Shown: positions 41,604-50,007 of the stretch, one piece after another | Layout of the letters: every line of letters begins with the position of its first letter | Position numbering within the stretch: position 1 is the first letter of the stretch | Assembly: GCA_964596245.1 (NCBI GenBank) | Contig: CAZQSK010000002.1 | Coordinates: forward strand, 62,001 to 126,000 | Source of the DNA: RHKK01 sp964596245 | GTDB taxonomy: Bacteria; Patescibacteriota; Patescibacteriia; 2-12-FULL-60-25 | DNA: 64,000 nt | Direction of reading: 5' to 3' | Notes under the pieces: model-generated | What the model was told of the DNA's origin: nothing | Database searches by the model: none | Seen by the model: the letters and a program-made list of their open reading frames with translations, nothing else | Position numbers and translations under genes: made by a program

Positions 41604-44600
41604 TACTTGATTTCGATACTCTGATCCTGACCCGTGGCTGCGATGGATGAGAATGTCTCATGCTGGATGAGCGGCGCCTCGGCTGTATAGCGTCCGCGTG
41701 AGACCACGCGCGCCACATAACTGATTTCGGGCGTCACACCGCCATACTTACAGACGGAGAATGAGACTTGGCCATCTTCCACCAGGAACGGATACCAGTT
41801 GGATTCGCGCAAGCCGTAGCCTGAGGTATTCCAGGCAACAATCGGCTGCCAACCGCCAGGCAAATGATCGCGTACGACATAACAACCGTCTTGTGCGCTC
41901 GATTTCAACTCCGGTTTAAGGATAACGCGGATCGCATCACCTTCTACCGACTGGTCCAGAGGCTTGGAGGCCTCGTAGCGGCGGCCGATGGCGACTTCGG
42001 GCACGGAAGACGGGCGACCCGTCACACGACGCACAAAGGAAATATTCACCGGGCCGTCGACGGACGTGACACGGAAGTTAGCTACCTCTTGTGCCGTGAG
42101 TGTAAGGCGTTGCACTTCCCCATCCTTAAAGTCGAGCACCTGTTCATCTCCGCCAATGATGTACGCGAGACGAATGTCTTTATTCGCAAGCGTGGGAAGC
42201 TTGGCGGAAAGATAACGGGCGCGAGCCAAGGCTGGGAACGAATCACGCTCCCAATTGGTTTCGACGAAACGAGCCAGCTGATCTGCCATTGGATGAGCCA
42301 AGCGGGCGGCCAAGGCAGCCGCATCAGCAGTGGCACCGTAATTATCCATGTCCTTATCGGAAACCTTAAGCGAGCTGACCGTATCACGCGTCTCAACCTT
42401 GGTGAGCAAACTCTCCAGCAACACGCGCGCACGCTCCAAATCTCCGGCCGAAGCCAAACCACGAGCGATCGTCAGCTGTTCACGCCAGGTCAAATCAGAT
42501 TGGGTGGCCAACTCCTGAAGCGACGGCAATACCGGCTCATGCAAGGCAGCTAAACCGGCCAATGCCTGTACCTGCACTTCGCGGCTCGCAGTCTTATCTT
42601 CCAAGAAGCCGTAGAAATATCCACTCAAACTGTTTGAATCGAGGAGGTCCGGAGCCGTGGCAGCCATCTCGCTTGAGAGCTCGATGTCAGATGAGGCGTA
42701 CGGCAACAACCGAATGCCACCGGATTCATCCTGATAGGTCGAGAAGCGATTGCGCAGCTCTTCTTCGGTCGGCAACCAGTCGTCTTCGACACGGAAGTCG
42801 CTCTTCAACGCGCGAAGTGCAACGCGAGCAGCGAGCAATGCATCCGAACGGGAAGACCAAGTCCACACCAAGCCACGGGCGAGCGGCTGCAATGAAGCTC
42901 GGTTACCCGGCGCAAGCAGAATGTCAGCCTCAGCCTGACCAATATCCGGCAAACCGGTGCCCGGAGCCGCATCAACCGACACATACTGATCTTTGCGATA
43001 GCGTGACGGAACAACGGTCACCATACGCTCCAACGCATCACTTCCATTTTTAGACGTAACCGTGATAGTCACCGCATGGCGACCATCAACTAAACGCGGA
43101 ATGCCCAAGAAGACTTCCCGATTCGCCTTGCCAGGTACGCTCTGATCAATGCCAAGCGTCGGGGCTTTCACGCCAAAGGTGACGTCATCACCGTCCTTCA
43201 AACCAACACCGTAGGCGCGAAGCTTGAGGAATGGCTGATCGGTGGTGAGTACGCGCGGCGGAGCCACAACGTCGACGAACACCGCTTTCGTTACATTGAT
43301 ATCGACGCGGCCCGAGCCCGCTTCCAATCCCGGAGTGACACCAACCATTTCGAAACGCCAACCCGTAATGTTGTCGGGAGCCGTGTACGTAATGGTGGCG
43401 CGTCCTTGTGAGTCAGTCGTGACGACGCCGAAGTCGGCCGTGTCTTTGAAGTTCTTGCGCACATCCGATTGAGCTAAAGCGCGCGCACCCTCTCCCCCGC
43501 CGCCACCCATTTCAGCACCACCAAATCCGTCATATGACGTCTTGTGAGAACGCGAGCTAAAGATCACGCCATCAGGAACGTAGCTATACAAGGCAGCCAG
43601 CGGATCGGCCTGCATATCGTATGACAAAGCAAGCAACGCCTTATCAACCGCACCCCAAGCGATCTTGGCTTCGGGAACTGTCTGACCGGTCTTCTTGAGC
43701 TTAGCCGTGAGATTCACGGTGACCTTGGAACCAGGCGCATACTCCTTCTGATCCGAAGTCGCTTCGATGATCAACTCCTTTTCATCTCGCTTGAATGCAG
43801 CCGTATTCTGAACCTCTTCGAACATGCCATTGCGCCAGGTCACCGCACGCACTTCGGCATTCGGCATCCACGCTTCTTCGAAACGGAATCCGTAATTGTT
43901 CGTGCTCTTCACTTCCGCACGACGCAAACCGCGGCTGCCGATGACATACAACACAGCCGGCACACGGCTCGCATCAAGCGGCTCATCACCAACCAAATAG
44001 GTCGCCGTCACCTGTTGATCCAGGGTAAAGCCCAGCATCTCGCCTTCCGGTGCCTTAGGCGTAAGTTCAAGTCGGCCATACTTGCGTTCGACAATCGAAT
44101 CGGTTGCCTGCGGAGCCACGCGGCCACTATAGGAGCTTTCAAACGCATTCGGCCAAATCCAACGCGACACGCGCGTCAGACGACCACGATCATCGCGACC
44201 ATCTAGAAGGACAAGGAAGTCCTTGCCTGGCGTCATCGCAAACGAGTGCGAGAGACGACCACCAGCATCGGAAGTCAGGTTCACGGTGATCGGCGCATCA
44301 AACACTTCGATCGAACGATAACGCTGCACGTTCTTTTTCTCGATGAAGTCATAGGTAAATCCATCCGGAATACGCTCCCAGGTACGGCCGATAATGGTCG
44401 CGGTCACCGGACGATTACCCCAAGCCTGGGAACGGCCGCCATCCTTGGCTTCCAAGTTACGACGCCAGGTCTTACCGGTCAGATTAGCCTGCAACCCCTG
44501 TGAACGAAGTTCCAAATCAATACCCATTTCCCCACGATGCACGATCACGGACTGCTCTGCGCGGATCTCCCCTTCTTCGCCGCCAACAGGCACCACATAC

Positions 44601-46909
44601 AAACCAACATAGTCGGTGTCGCCACAACCATAGCTCTTGCTGCTCGGAGCTTCACAGGCACGCATCTTATAATCCAGCTCAAAGCGCACGAGACCCTGGC
44701 CATCGGTTTCAAATTCGCGCGTCTCATTACTCCAAGTCATGCGAACCTTCAACTTCGGAACTGGCGTGCCTTCATAGAAGGCGGCCTTGATTGTGCCGGT
44801 GATTTTATCGCCATCGTAAATGTTCGGGCGATCCAAATTCACCGACAATGCATAGGAAGGCTTCACAAATTCACGCACTTCGAAGTAGCTCGTGTACACA
44901 ATTTGTTCGCCACGCTTGGCCTCGATGGTGTAGTACCCCTGCGCCAACTGATCCCACTCAAAACCTGATTCAAAGCGACCGGCGGCATCCGTCTTTACCA
45001 TTTTCTTCTGATAGACCTTGTCGTTCCCAGTGAACCAATCGAACCAGTAGCTCTGTTTACGCAAACGGAGCTCGATTTCTTGTACGCCTTCGCGCGACTG
45101 GCGATCCTGCGCCACACCAAAGACCTTTAAGCTGTCGCTCACGCGATACAAAGGACGATCAAGATACAGATAGCCCCAAGTGTTGGTGATGCGCGTGTCC
45201 GCATTACCGAAGTCAAAGGCATAGCCGTCGAAATTGCGACGCACCACGGCAAAGCGCAAACCAAATCCCTCTTCGCCGATCTCAATCAATTCGTACGGGA
45301 ATACATCACCATATTTTGTCGACGTCACGTTCAAGACGGCTGGCGTAGCGAGCTCAACCAACCCGCCTTCGTTGGTGCGGCGATCCTGCGAACCGACGCG
45401 TGTGCGCAGATTCGTCAGCGGACGGTTGGTGCTCGGATTCACGGCCCAGACAAACATCTTGTCCTTGTCTGCCACCATATATGTGGCGATGTCGGAAGCC
45501 TGCACAAACGCCCAAGTCGGCTTTCCGCCACGCGGACCCTTGGCTTCAATGCGGATGGCATAAAAACCTGGCTCCATCTTCGGCAAAGTGATCTGATTAC
45601 GATAGTCGATGCGATCAACCTTCACCTCCGTGCGCAATGCTTCGGTCTTGGTTGTCTGCTCGTAGGCGGCAAAACGATCACGCTCAATCGCGGCCCAATC
45701 CGGAAGATTTAAACGCGCCTCAAGCAAGCGACGCGCGTCGTCCTTGGACAAACGGTACGCCTTCACATCAACATTCAAAACTTCGGTCGAGTTTGGCTGC
45801 GAATAGTACCAGCCCAAATCCATCGTCCATGACTGATTTGGGGTGATTTCCTGGAACTCATCCACGTTGAACACGAGAGGCTGAGTTTCCGGTCGAGCGG
45901 TACGGCCGGCGACATCGGTTTCAAAACGTACTTTTATATCTTCCTTCAAACCGGCATCCCCTTCAGAGGCCCCGAAGCCGTTCTTAAGCGTCACTTCGTA
46001 ACGACGACCTTCTTCCAACGGACGTGACGGAATAAACGTGAGGAAGCGGCCACGCTTTTCAAAGCGACCAGCCACATCTGGCACAATCGCAAACGACGAA
46101 GTGGCATCAGTCCACGTGTCGCGCGTCATTTTGAACTCAATGCCCGTATTGGTCGGGACATATGAGGATCCGTCGCGCGGAATAGTCGAAAGCACGCGGA
46201 AATCATTCTTGGCCTGAAGCGCCCATGAGAATTCACGCTTGGTAAGCGTGCCATCGCCCTTATCAACGGTCGTCAAAATGCTGACGCGATACGTTTCGCC
46301 GGGGGCAAGCGGATTTTTAGGAGTGATCTGATACGTGCCGTCGCCGGTTTTTTCAACATCAACATCCAACGGCGGATCAATAATCAAAGATTGCTTCAAC
46401 TCATCCGAAGACACATCCACTTTTGAGGTGATCGTAAGCGTCGAGTCCTGCGCCACGCCGGCCGCATCGCTCTTATCGGCCACGAGGATAAAGGCATCGC
46501 TCGCATGCACAGCCTGAATGGTGAGCGAACGGGTCACAGGCGCAAAACCCGGCAACTGGAAGCCGGACGGATTACTCATCACGATGACTAAGGCCAAGGC
46601 GGCCATAACACCGGCAAAACCAAAGGAGAATCCAAGCCACTTGTTTGGCAAAGCAGCCTGCTTTTTTGGTTTCGGCTCTTGGGAAACGGTCTTCTGTTCA
46701 CTCATAGGAGAAAGGTGTTGGGCGTGTGCGAGCAGTGCGGCGCGCTGACGGGCCTTTACGGCGCTCGGCAGGGTCTCACCGCTTTCGGCCGCGATGGATG
46801 AAAGACGCTCTGACGCTTCTTCCAACGGTTTCGGCATTTTGGCATGACGAGCAGCCCCATCCGGATTCGGCGGGGTCGCGTTGTTTGAGAGATTCAGGAA
46901 GTCGTTCAT
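41603..46909 (-). CDS. Membrane-anchored alpha-2-macroglobulin family protein
   Basis: About 1768 residues. A cytoplasmic N-terminus of ~90 residues is followed by one membrane helix (about 91-111, WLGFSFGFAGVMAALALVIV) and a huge extracytoplasmic part: Big-like domains (STLTITSKVDVSSDELKQSL), MG domains (YLYLDRPLYRVSDSLKVFGV), the bait-like Gly-rich stretch GGAEMGGGGGEGARAL, and the A2M block with APDNITGWRFEMVGVTPGLE. The CGEQ thioester is not found, so covalent trapping is unlikely. Because it directly follows an ECF sigma gene (ATGA overlap), its cytoplasmic segment may be the anti-sigma factor. ATG 46909 is chosen for that overlap. Confidence 0.88.
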   Translation of the reverse strand: MNDFLNLSNNATPPNPDGAARHAKMPKPLEEASERLSSIAAESGETLPSAVKARQRAALLAHAQHLSPMSEQKTVSQEPKPKKQAALPNKWLGFSFGFAGVMAALALVIVMSNPSGFQLPGFAPVTRSLTIQAVHASDAFILVADKSDAAGVAQDSTLTITSKVDVSSDELKQSLIIDPPLDVDVEKTGDGTYQITPKNPLAPGETYRVSILTTVDKGDGTLTKREFSWALQAKNDFRVLSTIPRDGSSYVPTNTGIEFKMTRDTWTDATSSFAIVPDVAGRFEKRGRFLTFIPSRPLEEGRRYEVTLKNGFGASEGDAGLKEDIKVRFETDVAGRTARPETQPLVFNVDEFQEITPNQSWTMDLGWYYSQPNSTEVLNVDVKAYRLSKDDARRLLEARLNLPDWAAIERDRFAAYEQTTKTEALRTEVKVDRIDYRNQITLPKMEPGFYAIRIEAKGPRGGKPTWAFVQASDIATYMVADKDKMFVWAVNPSTNRPLTNLRTRVGSQDRRTNEGGLVELATPAVLNVTSTKYGDVFPYELIEIGEEGFGLRFAVVRRNFDGYAFDFGNADTRITNTWGYLYLDRPLYRVSDSLKVFGVAQDRQSREGVQEIELRLRKQSYWFDWFTGNDKVYQKKMVKTDAAGRFESGFEWDQLAQGYYTIEAKRGEQIVYTSYFEVREFVKPSYALSVNLDRPNIYDGDKITGTIKAAFYEGTPVPKLKVRMTWSNETREFETDGQGLVRFELDYKMRACEAPSSKSYGCGDTDYVGLYVVPVGGEEGEIRAEQSVIVHRGEMGIDLELRSQGLQANLTGKTWRRNLEAKDGGRSQAWGNRPVTATIIGRTWERIPDGFTYDFIEKKNVQRYRSIEVFDAPITVNLTSDAGGRLSHSFAMTPGKDFLVLLDGRDDRGRLTRVSRWIWPNAFESSYSGRVAPQATDSIVERKYGRLELTPKAPEGEMLGFTLDQQVTATYLVGDEPLDASRVPAVLYVIGSRGLRRAEVKSTNNYGFRFEEAWMPNAEVRAVTWRNGMFEEVQNTAAFKRDEKELIIEATSDQKEYAPGSKVTVNLTAKLKKTGQTVPEAKIAWGAVDKALLALSYDMQADPLAALYSYVPDGVIFSSRSHKTSYDGFGGAEMGGGGGEGARALAQSDVRKNFKDTADFGVVTTDSQGRATITYTAPDNITGWRFEMVGVTPGLEAGSGRVDINVTKAVFVDVVAPPRVLTTDQPFLKLRAYGVGLKDGDDVTFGVKAPTLGIDQSVPGKANREVFLGIPRLVDGRHAVTITVTSKNGSDALERMVTVVPSRYRKDQYVSVDAAPGTGLPDIGQAEADILLAPGNRASLQPLARGLVWTWSSRSDALLAARVALRALKSDFRVEDDWLPTEEELRNRFSTYQDESGGIRLLPYASSDIELSSEMAATAPDLLDSNSLSGYFYGFLEDKTASREVQVQALAGLAALHEPVLPSLQELATQSDLTWREQLTIARGLASAGDLERARVLLESLLTKVETRDTVSSLKVSDKDMDNYGATADAAALAARLAHPMADQLARFVETNWERDSFPALARARYLSAKLPTLANKDIRLAYIIGGDEQVLDFKDGEVQRLTLTAQEVANFRVTSVDGPVNISFVRRVTGRPSSVPEVAIGRRYEASKPLDQSVEGDAIRVILKPELKSSAQDGCYVVRDHLPGGWQPIVAWNTSGYGLRESNWYPFLVEDGQVSFSVCKYGGVTPEISYVARVVSRGRYTAEAPLIQHETFSSIAATGQDQSIEIK

Positions 46910-47454
46910 ACGGTGGGGGTGGCGTAGTGTCCGCGCAGTCGGCCTAGGGCTCGGTAACAAAGGACGGATACGTGATTGGGCGAGAGACCTAACATCGTGC
47001 TGATTTCTTCGGGCTCAAGTCCGGCGAAGTATCGAAGGTCAAGCACTTGCTGATCACGCGGTGAAAGGGTTTTCATCGCTTCTAGCAACTTATCGCGCTC
47101 GAGCGAAAGCTCGGCATGCCAACTCGGATCACCATCCGTTATCGGTGTGTCGAAATTTTCGTCGAGTTCGCGATCCATGCGAACGCTGGCACTACGCCAG
47201 TGATCAATGAGCGCGTTGGATGCGCTGCGGAAAAGATACGCGCCGATGGAAACGCCCTGCCACTCAATCGTGGGCAGCGCCTCCATAAATTTGATGAAGA
47301 TGCGCGACGTCAAATCCTCGGCCGTCTCCTTGTGTCCGCAGCGCTTCAACAAGAAGCCGTATAGTTTATCAGCGTACAAGTCGTAGATTTCTGCGACGGC
47401 CGCCGGGTTCTCCTTGGCTCTTGCCAGGAGTTCCTTTTCATTAACGTTAGTCAT
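46906..47454 (-). CDS. ECF-type RNA polymerase sigma factor
   Basis: 182 residues. Region 2: YDLYADKLYGFLLKRCGHKE, AEDLTSRIFIKFMEALPTIE, AYLFRSASNALIDHWR. Region 4: LSPRDQQVLDLRYFAGLEPE then ISTMLGLSPNHVSVLCYRAL. It would direct RNA polymerase to a dedicated gene set. The ATG at 47454 (MTNVNEKELL) fits; the frame upstream to 47499 runs into a terminator. It overlaps the A2M gene by 4 bases. Its own promoter is not clear (TAGCAT lies 16 bases upstream), and autoregulation is an open possibility. Confidence 0.92.
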   Translation of the reverse strand: MTNVNEKELLARAKENPAAVAEIYDLYADKLYGFLLKRCGHKETAEDLTSRIFIKFMEALPTIEWQGVSIGAYLFRSASNALIDHWRSASVRMDRELDENFDTPITDGDPSWHAELSLERDKLLEAMKTLSPRDQQVLDLRYFAGLEPEEISTMLGLSPNHVSVLCYRALGRLRGHYATPTV

Positions 47455-47487
47455 GGGAAAAGATGACGTTATGCTAGCAGAATTGGC

Positions 47488-47512
47488 TAAAAAAGCCACC
47501 TATTCAGGTGGC
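47488..47512 (-). terminator. Terminator of the 47543-48349 gene
   Basis: GCCACC-TGAATA-GGTGGC then TTTTTTAG on the minus strand, about 30 bases after the TGA stop. Confidence 0.88.
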
Positions 47513-47542
47513 AGAGAGGGGGTCTTCATGCAGATGTCGAGA

Positions 47543-48349
47543 TCAGGGCCCTTCGGACGCGCAGGTGTCGAAGGTCTCGCGCGTGAAGGACGTGGTGACG
47601 ATGGCGAGCTCGCGCAAACGCGCTTCGCTCATCATCTGCATGTCTTCTTCGCGATAGCCCGCGTCGAAGGCCAGCGCGGCCGGACGAAACAGGTAGGCGC
47701 GACCATGCAGCAGGTAGTAGATCCCGAGCTCGGTGCGAGCCAGAGATCCGTCACGGAACGGCACGGGTTCGGGATCGAAGGTGAACAGGCTCCATTCATC
47801 TTCGCCGCCGTCGAACCAGTCCATCCAGCGCCAGTAGTAGCCCCAGCTCTCGAGCACTTCGTGCGAAACCGGACGACGGATGAGATGCTCCCAGTCGAGA
47901 ACGAAGGGACCGGGATCTCCTTCGTGCGGACCGTACACCGGCCACCAGGCATAGTTGCCCGGTCCCCAGTATTGATCGAGGTTGGGCGCGAGACAGCGCT
48001 CCTCGTGCCGCGACATCGGAATCGCGTCGCGCTCGTCGAGACTCACATAGCCGAGCGTGTCGTCGCCCGACACCATGAGGCGCGTGTCGTGTTCACCCAC
48101 CATCCAGAGATCACCGGCCGCATCCTCGAGCAAGGTGCCTTGCGGATGCCAACTCGGAGCCCAGGGCGGATCGAACGGCTCACGCAATCGCGGAGCCTCG
48201 AACGCTTCGGCCTCGATGCGCGGCGGGCGGACCGTCTCCACCGTGGGCCGGAACGGCATTTCGGGATCACGAATATCGCCTTCTCCGGCGACGCAACACG
48301 GCGTGAGCCACGTGACGGAGAACGCGAAAACAGCAAACAACTTTCTCAT
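47543..48349 (-). CDS. Exported Trp/Tyr-rich protein, G+C-rich class
   Basis: 268 residues with a signal peptide (MRKLFAVFAFSVTWLTPCC), possibly cleaved after CVA or at a Cys. The mature protein is acidic and aromatic (LDQYWGPGNYAWWPVYGPHE, SWGYYWRWMDWFDGGEDEWS) with no family recognised. The ATG at 48349 follows AGAGGAGG by six bases; the frame start at 48388 lacks support. A TTGACG box lies further upstream, back to back with the TTGATC of the 48469 gene. Codons are G+C-rich and the stop is TGA. Confidence 0.68.
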   Translation of the reverse strand: MRKLFAVFAFSVTWLTPCCVAGEGDIRDPEMPFRPTVETVRPPRIEAEAFEAPRLREPFDPPWAPSWHPQGTLLEDAAGDLWMVGEHDTRLMVSGDDTLGYVSLDERDAIPMSRHEERCLAPNLDQYWGPGNYAWWPVYGPHEGDPGPFVLDWEHLIRRPVSHEVLESWGYYWRWMDWFDGGEDEWSLFTFDPEPVPFRDGSLARTELGIYYLLHGRAYLFRPAALAFDAGYREEDMQMMSEARLRELAIVTTSFTRETFDTCASEGP

Positions 48350-48468
48350 GGGAACCTCCTCTGGGGTTTTCTCGCCCCTTAATACCACGTTCCTTTTTTT
48401 GGATGAGACGTCAAGCCCTTGATCAAAACGCTTTTTTCTGATCAGCTAGGAACGTTCGGAGGTGAACC

Positions 48469-48744
48469 GTGAATACTGATCTCGTCTGTCTCCTCAGTGC
48501 AGCTCTCGTGTATTGCGGGGTCTTCATGCTAGCGATGCGCCATGCAGAACGAACCATCCCCCCGGCGGAACGCGAGGCGGAAGCCAAGGGCTACCTCCGC
48601 AAGCGCAGTACACCGCCACCCGCTCCCTTTCCTCCCCAAACCCACAAGGCGCCCGACTACCGCTACGACAGCACATCCGTGATGCCGAACCCGCCTTCGG
48701 ATCCGCCTGAAAACGGCGGCTCCGATCCACCATCCTCCGCCTAA
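48469..48744 (+). CDS. Small single-pass membrane protein, G+C-rich class
   Basis: 91 residues: a membrane helix (about 4-23, LVCLLSAALVYCGVFMLAMR) followed by a Pro-rich hydrophilic tail (PPPAPFPPQTHKAPDYRYD, NPPSDPPENGGSDPPSSA). No family was recognised. The GTG at 48469 follows GGAGG by six bases. It is divergent from the exported protein at 47543. The TAA stop lies in the loop of the terminator at 48737-48760. Confidence 0.65.
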   Translation: MNTDLVCLLSAALVYCGVFMLAMRHAERTIPPAEREAEAKGYLRKRSTPPPAPFPPQTHKAPDYRYDSTSVMPNPPSDPPENGGSDPPSSA

Positions 48745-48760
48745 AGAGCGGATTTTTTCT
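48737..48760 (+). terminator. Terminator with the stop codon in its loop
   Basis: CCGC-CTAAAGA-GCGG then ATTTTTTCTT. The stem is short (4 bp, all G-C). The TAA of the 48469 gene is in the loop. Confidence 0.6.
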
Positions 48761-48788
48761 TGCCAAAATACCGGGAAAACGCTATCTT
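48760..48788 (+). promoter_or_regulatory. Promoter upstream of hflX and the hairpin RNA
   Basis: TTGCCA (48760-48765), 17 bases, TATCTT (48783-48788). Confidence 0.7.
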
Positions 48789-48794
48789 TTATTC

Positions 48795-48861
48795 ATGATC
48801 CGCTAAATCGGGCGTAGCAAATGCACACGGAAGTCCGTGCATTTGCTATAGCCCGTTTTTC
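48795..48861 (+). ncRNA. Short hairpin RNA or attenuator in front of hflX
   Basis: From the promoter at 48760-48788 a transcript would begin near 48795 and meet a long hairpin at 48809-48855 (CGGGC and GCCCG enclosing TAGCAAATGCAC/GTGCATTTGCTA, loop near ACGGAAGT) followed by GTTTTTCT. This is a strong terminator only ~25 bases before hflX. It is either a 67-nt stand-alone RNA or an attenuator of hflX. No antiterminator was found by eye. Confidence 0.6.
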
Positions 48862-48884
48862 TATTCCCGTGATTGAATCAATAT

Positions 48885-50000
48885 ATGCCAAAAATCCCCC
48901 TGAAACCCCGCGCCATCCTGATCGACGTGATTCCTCCAACGATGCGTAAAGCAGAGGCGGAGCGTCGCTTGATTGAACTTGAATCGCTGGTCGGTACCTA
49001 TGGTGGCATCATTATTGTAAAACTGATCCAGAAGAAAAGTCTGCCGGACTATCGAACGTACATCGGTTCCGGAAAGTTAGAGGAAATCGCCGAGATCGCG
49101 CGCAAGGAAAAAGCCGAAGTACTTATCATCAACAATCTCCTGAAGCCCGGACAGATGTTTAAGGTGGCCGAGATGCTGCGCGATGCAAAACTCGAGATGC
49201 AGGTCTGGGATCGTGTGGATTTAATTCTTAAGATCTTCTCGAAGCACGCAAAAACAGCCGAAGCGAAACTCCAAATCAAATTGGCGGCCATTCGCCACAT
49301 GGGTCCGCGCATTTTCGGCATGGGTATGGAGATGATGCAGCAGGCTGGTGGCATTGGAGGTCGTGCTGGTCAGGGTGAATCGAACACGGAGATGATGAAG
49401 CGTCACTTGTTCCAGCAGGAGCAGCACACAAAGAAAGAATTGGATCGTGTGGCCGTGTCGCGTGCGGGCCATCGCGCGCATCGCGATCGCATGGGACTCA
49501 AAACCGTGTCGATTGTCGGCTACACCAATGCCGGAAAGTCATCGCTCTTGAATGCTTTGACGAGAAAAGGCGCGTATGTGGCGGATGCGTTGTTCGCCAC
49601 GCTTGATACGCGCGTAGGAAAACTCTGGACCGGTGAGCGAGAGCTGCTTTTGTCGGATACGATCGGCTTCATTCAAGATCTTCCGCCGCAATTGATCGAT
49701 GCCTTCCGCTCTACGTTGGATGAAACCGTGGACGCCGACATGTTGCTGCATGTGATTGATGTCAGCGATCCGTACATGACGGAAAAAATCGCCGAAGTCG
49801 AAGACGTACTTAAACAATTAAAAGTCGAACACATTCCAAAGATGTACGTCTTCAATAAGACAGACAGGATGAAGCGCATTCCTAAGGCAAAACTCACAAA
49901 AGAGTACAAAGCTTTCTCGCCGAGTTTCGTGTCTGCTCATACGGGAGACGGGCTGGAAGAACTAAAGGCACAAATCATCGCCAAAACTGCGGTATCATAG
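48885..50000 (+). CDS. hflX: Ribosome-associated GTPase HflX
   Basis: 371 residues. The N-terminal HflX domain (LPDYRTYIGSGKLEEIAEIA, GGRAGQGESNTEMMKRHL) is followed by the GTPase: G1 GYTNAGKSSLLNALT, G3 DTIGFIQDLPPQLIDAFRST, G4 NKTD. HflX splits stalled or hibernating ribosomes. A TTG at 48873 is possible; ATG 48885 is preferred. It follows a hairpin terminator (48809-48861), so expression may depend on read-through. The cca gene follows 7 bases later. Confidence 0.93.
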   Translation: MPKIPLKPRAILIDVIPPTMRKAEAERRLIELESLVGTYGGIIIVKLIQKKSLPDYRTYIGSGKLEEIAEIARKEKAEVLIINNLLKPGQMFKVAEMLRDAKLEMQVWDRVDLILKIFSKHAKTAEAKLQIKLAAIRHMGPRIFGMGMEMMQQAGGIGGRAGQGESNTEMMKRHLFQQEQHTKKELDRVAVSRAGHRAHRDRMGLKTVSIVGYTNAGKSSLLNALTRKGAYVADALFATLDTRVGKLWTGERELLLSDTIGFIQDLPPQLIDAFRSTLDETVDADMLLHVIDVSDPYMTEKIAEVEDVLKQLKVEHIPKMYVFNKTDRMKRIPKAKLTKEYKAFSPSFVSAHTGDGLEELKAQIIAKTAVS

Positions 50001-50007
50001 TCTCGTC

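Noticed and set aside
47414..48382. Plus-strand open frame of 322 codons
   Set aside because: Mirror of the exported protein gene on the other strand; His/Arg-rich and lacking any domain.
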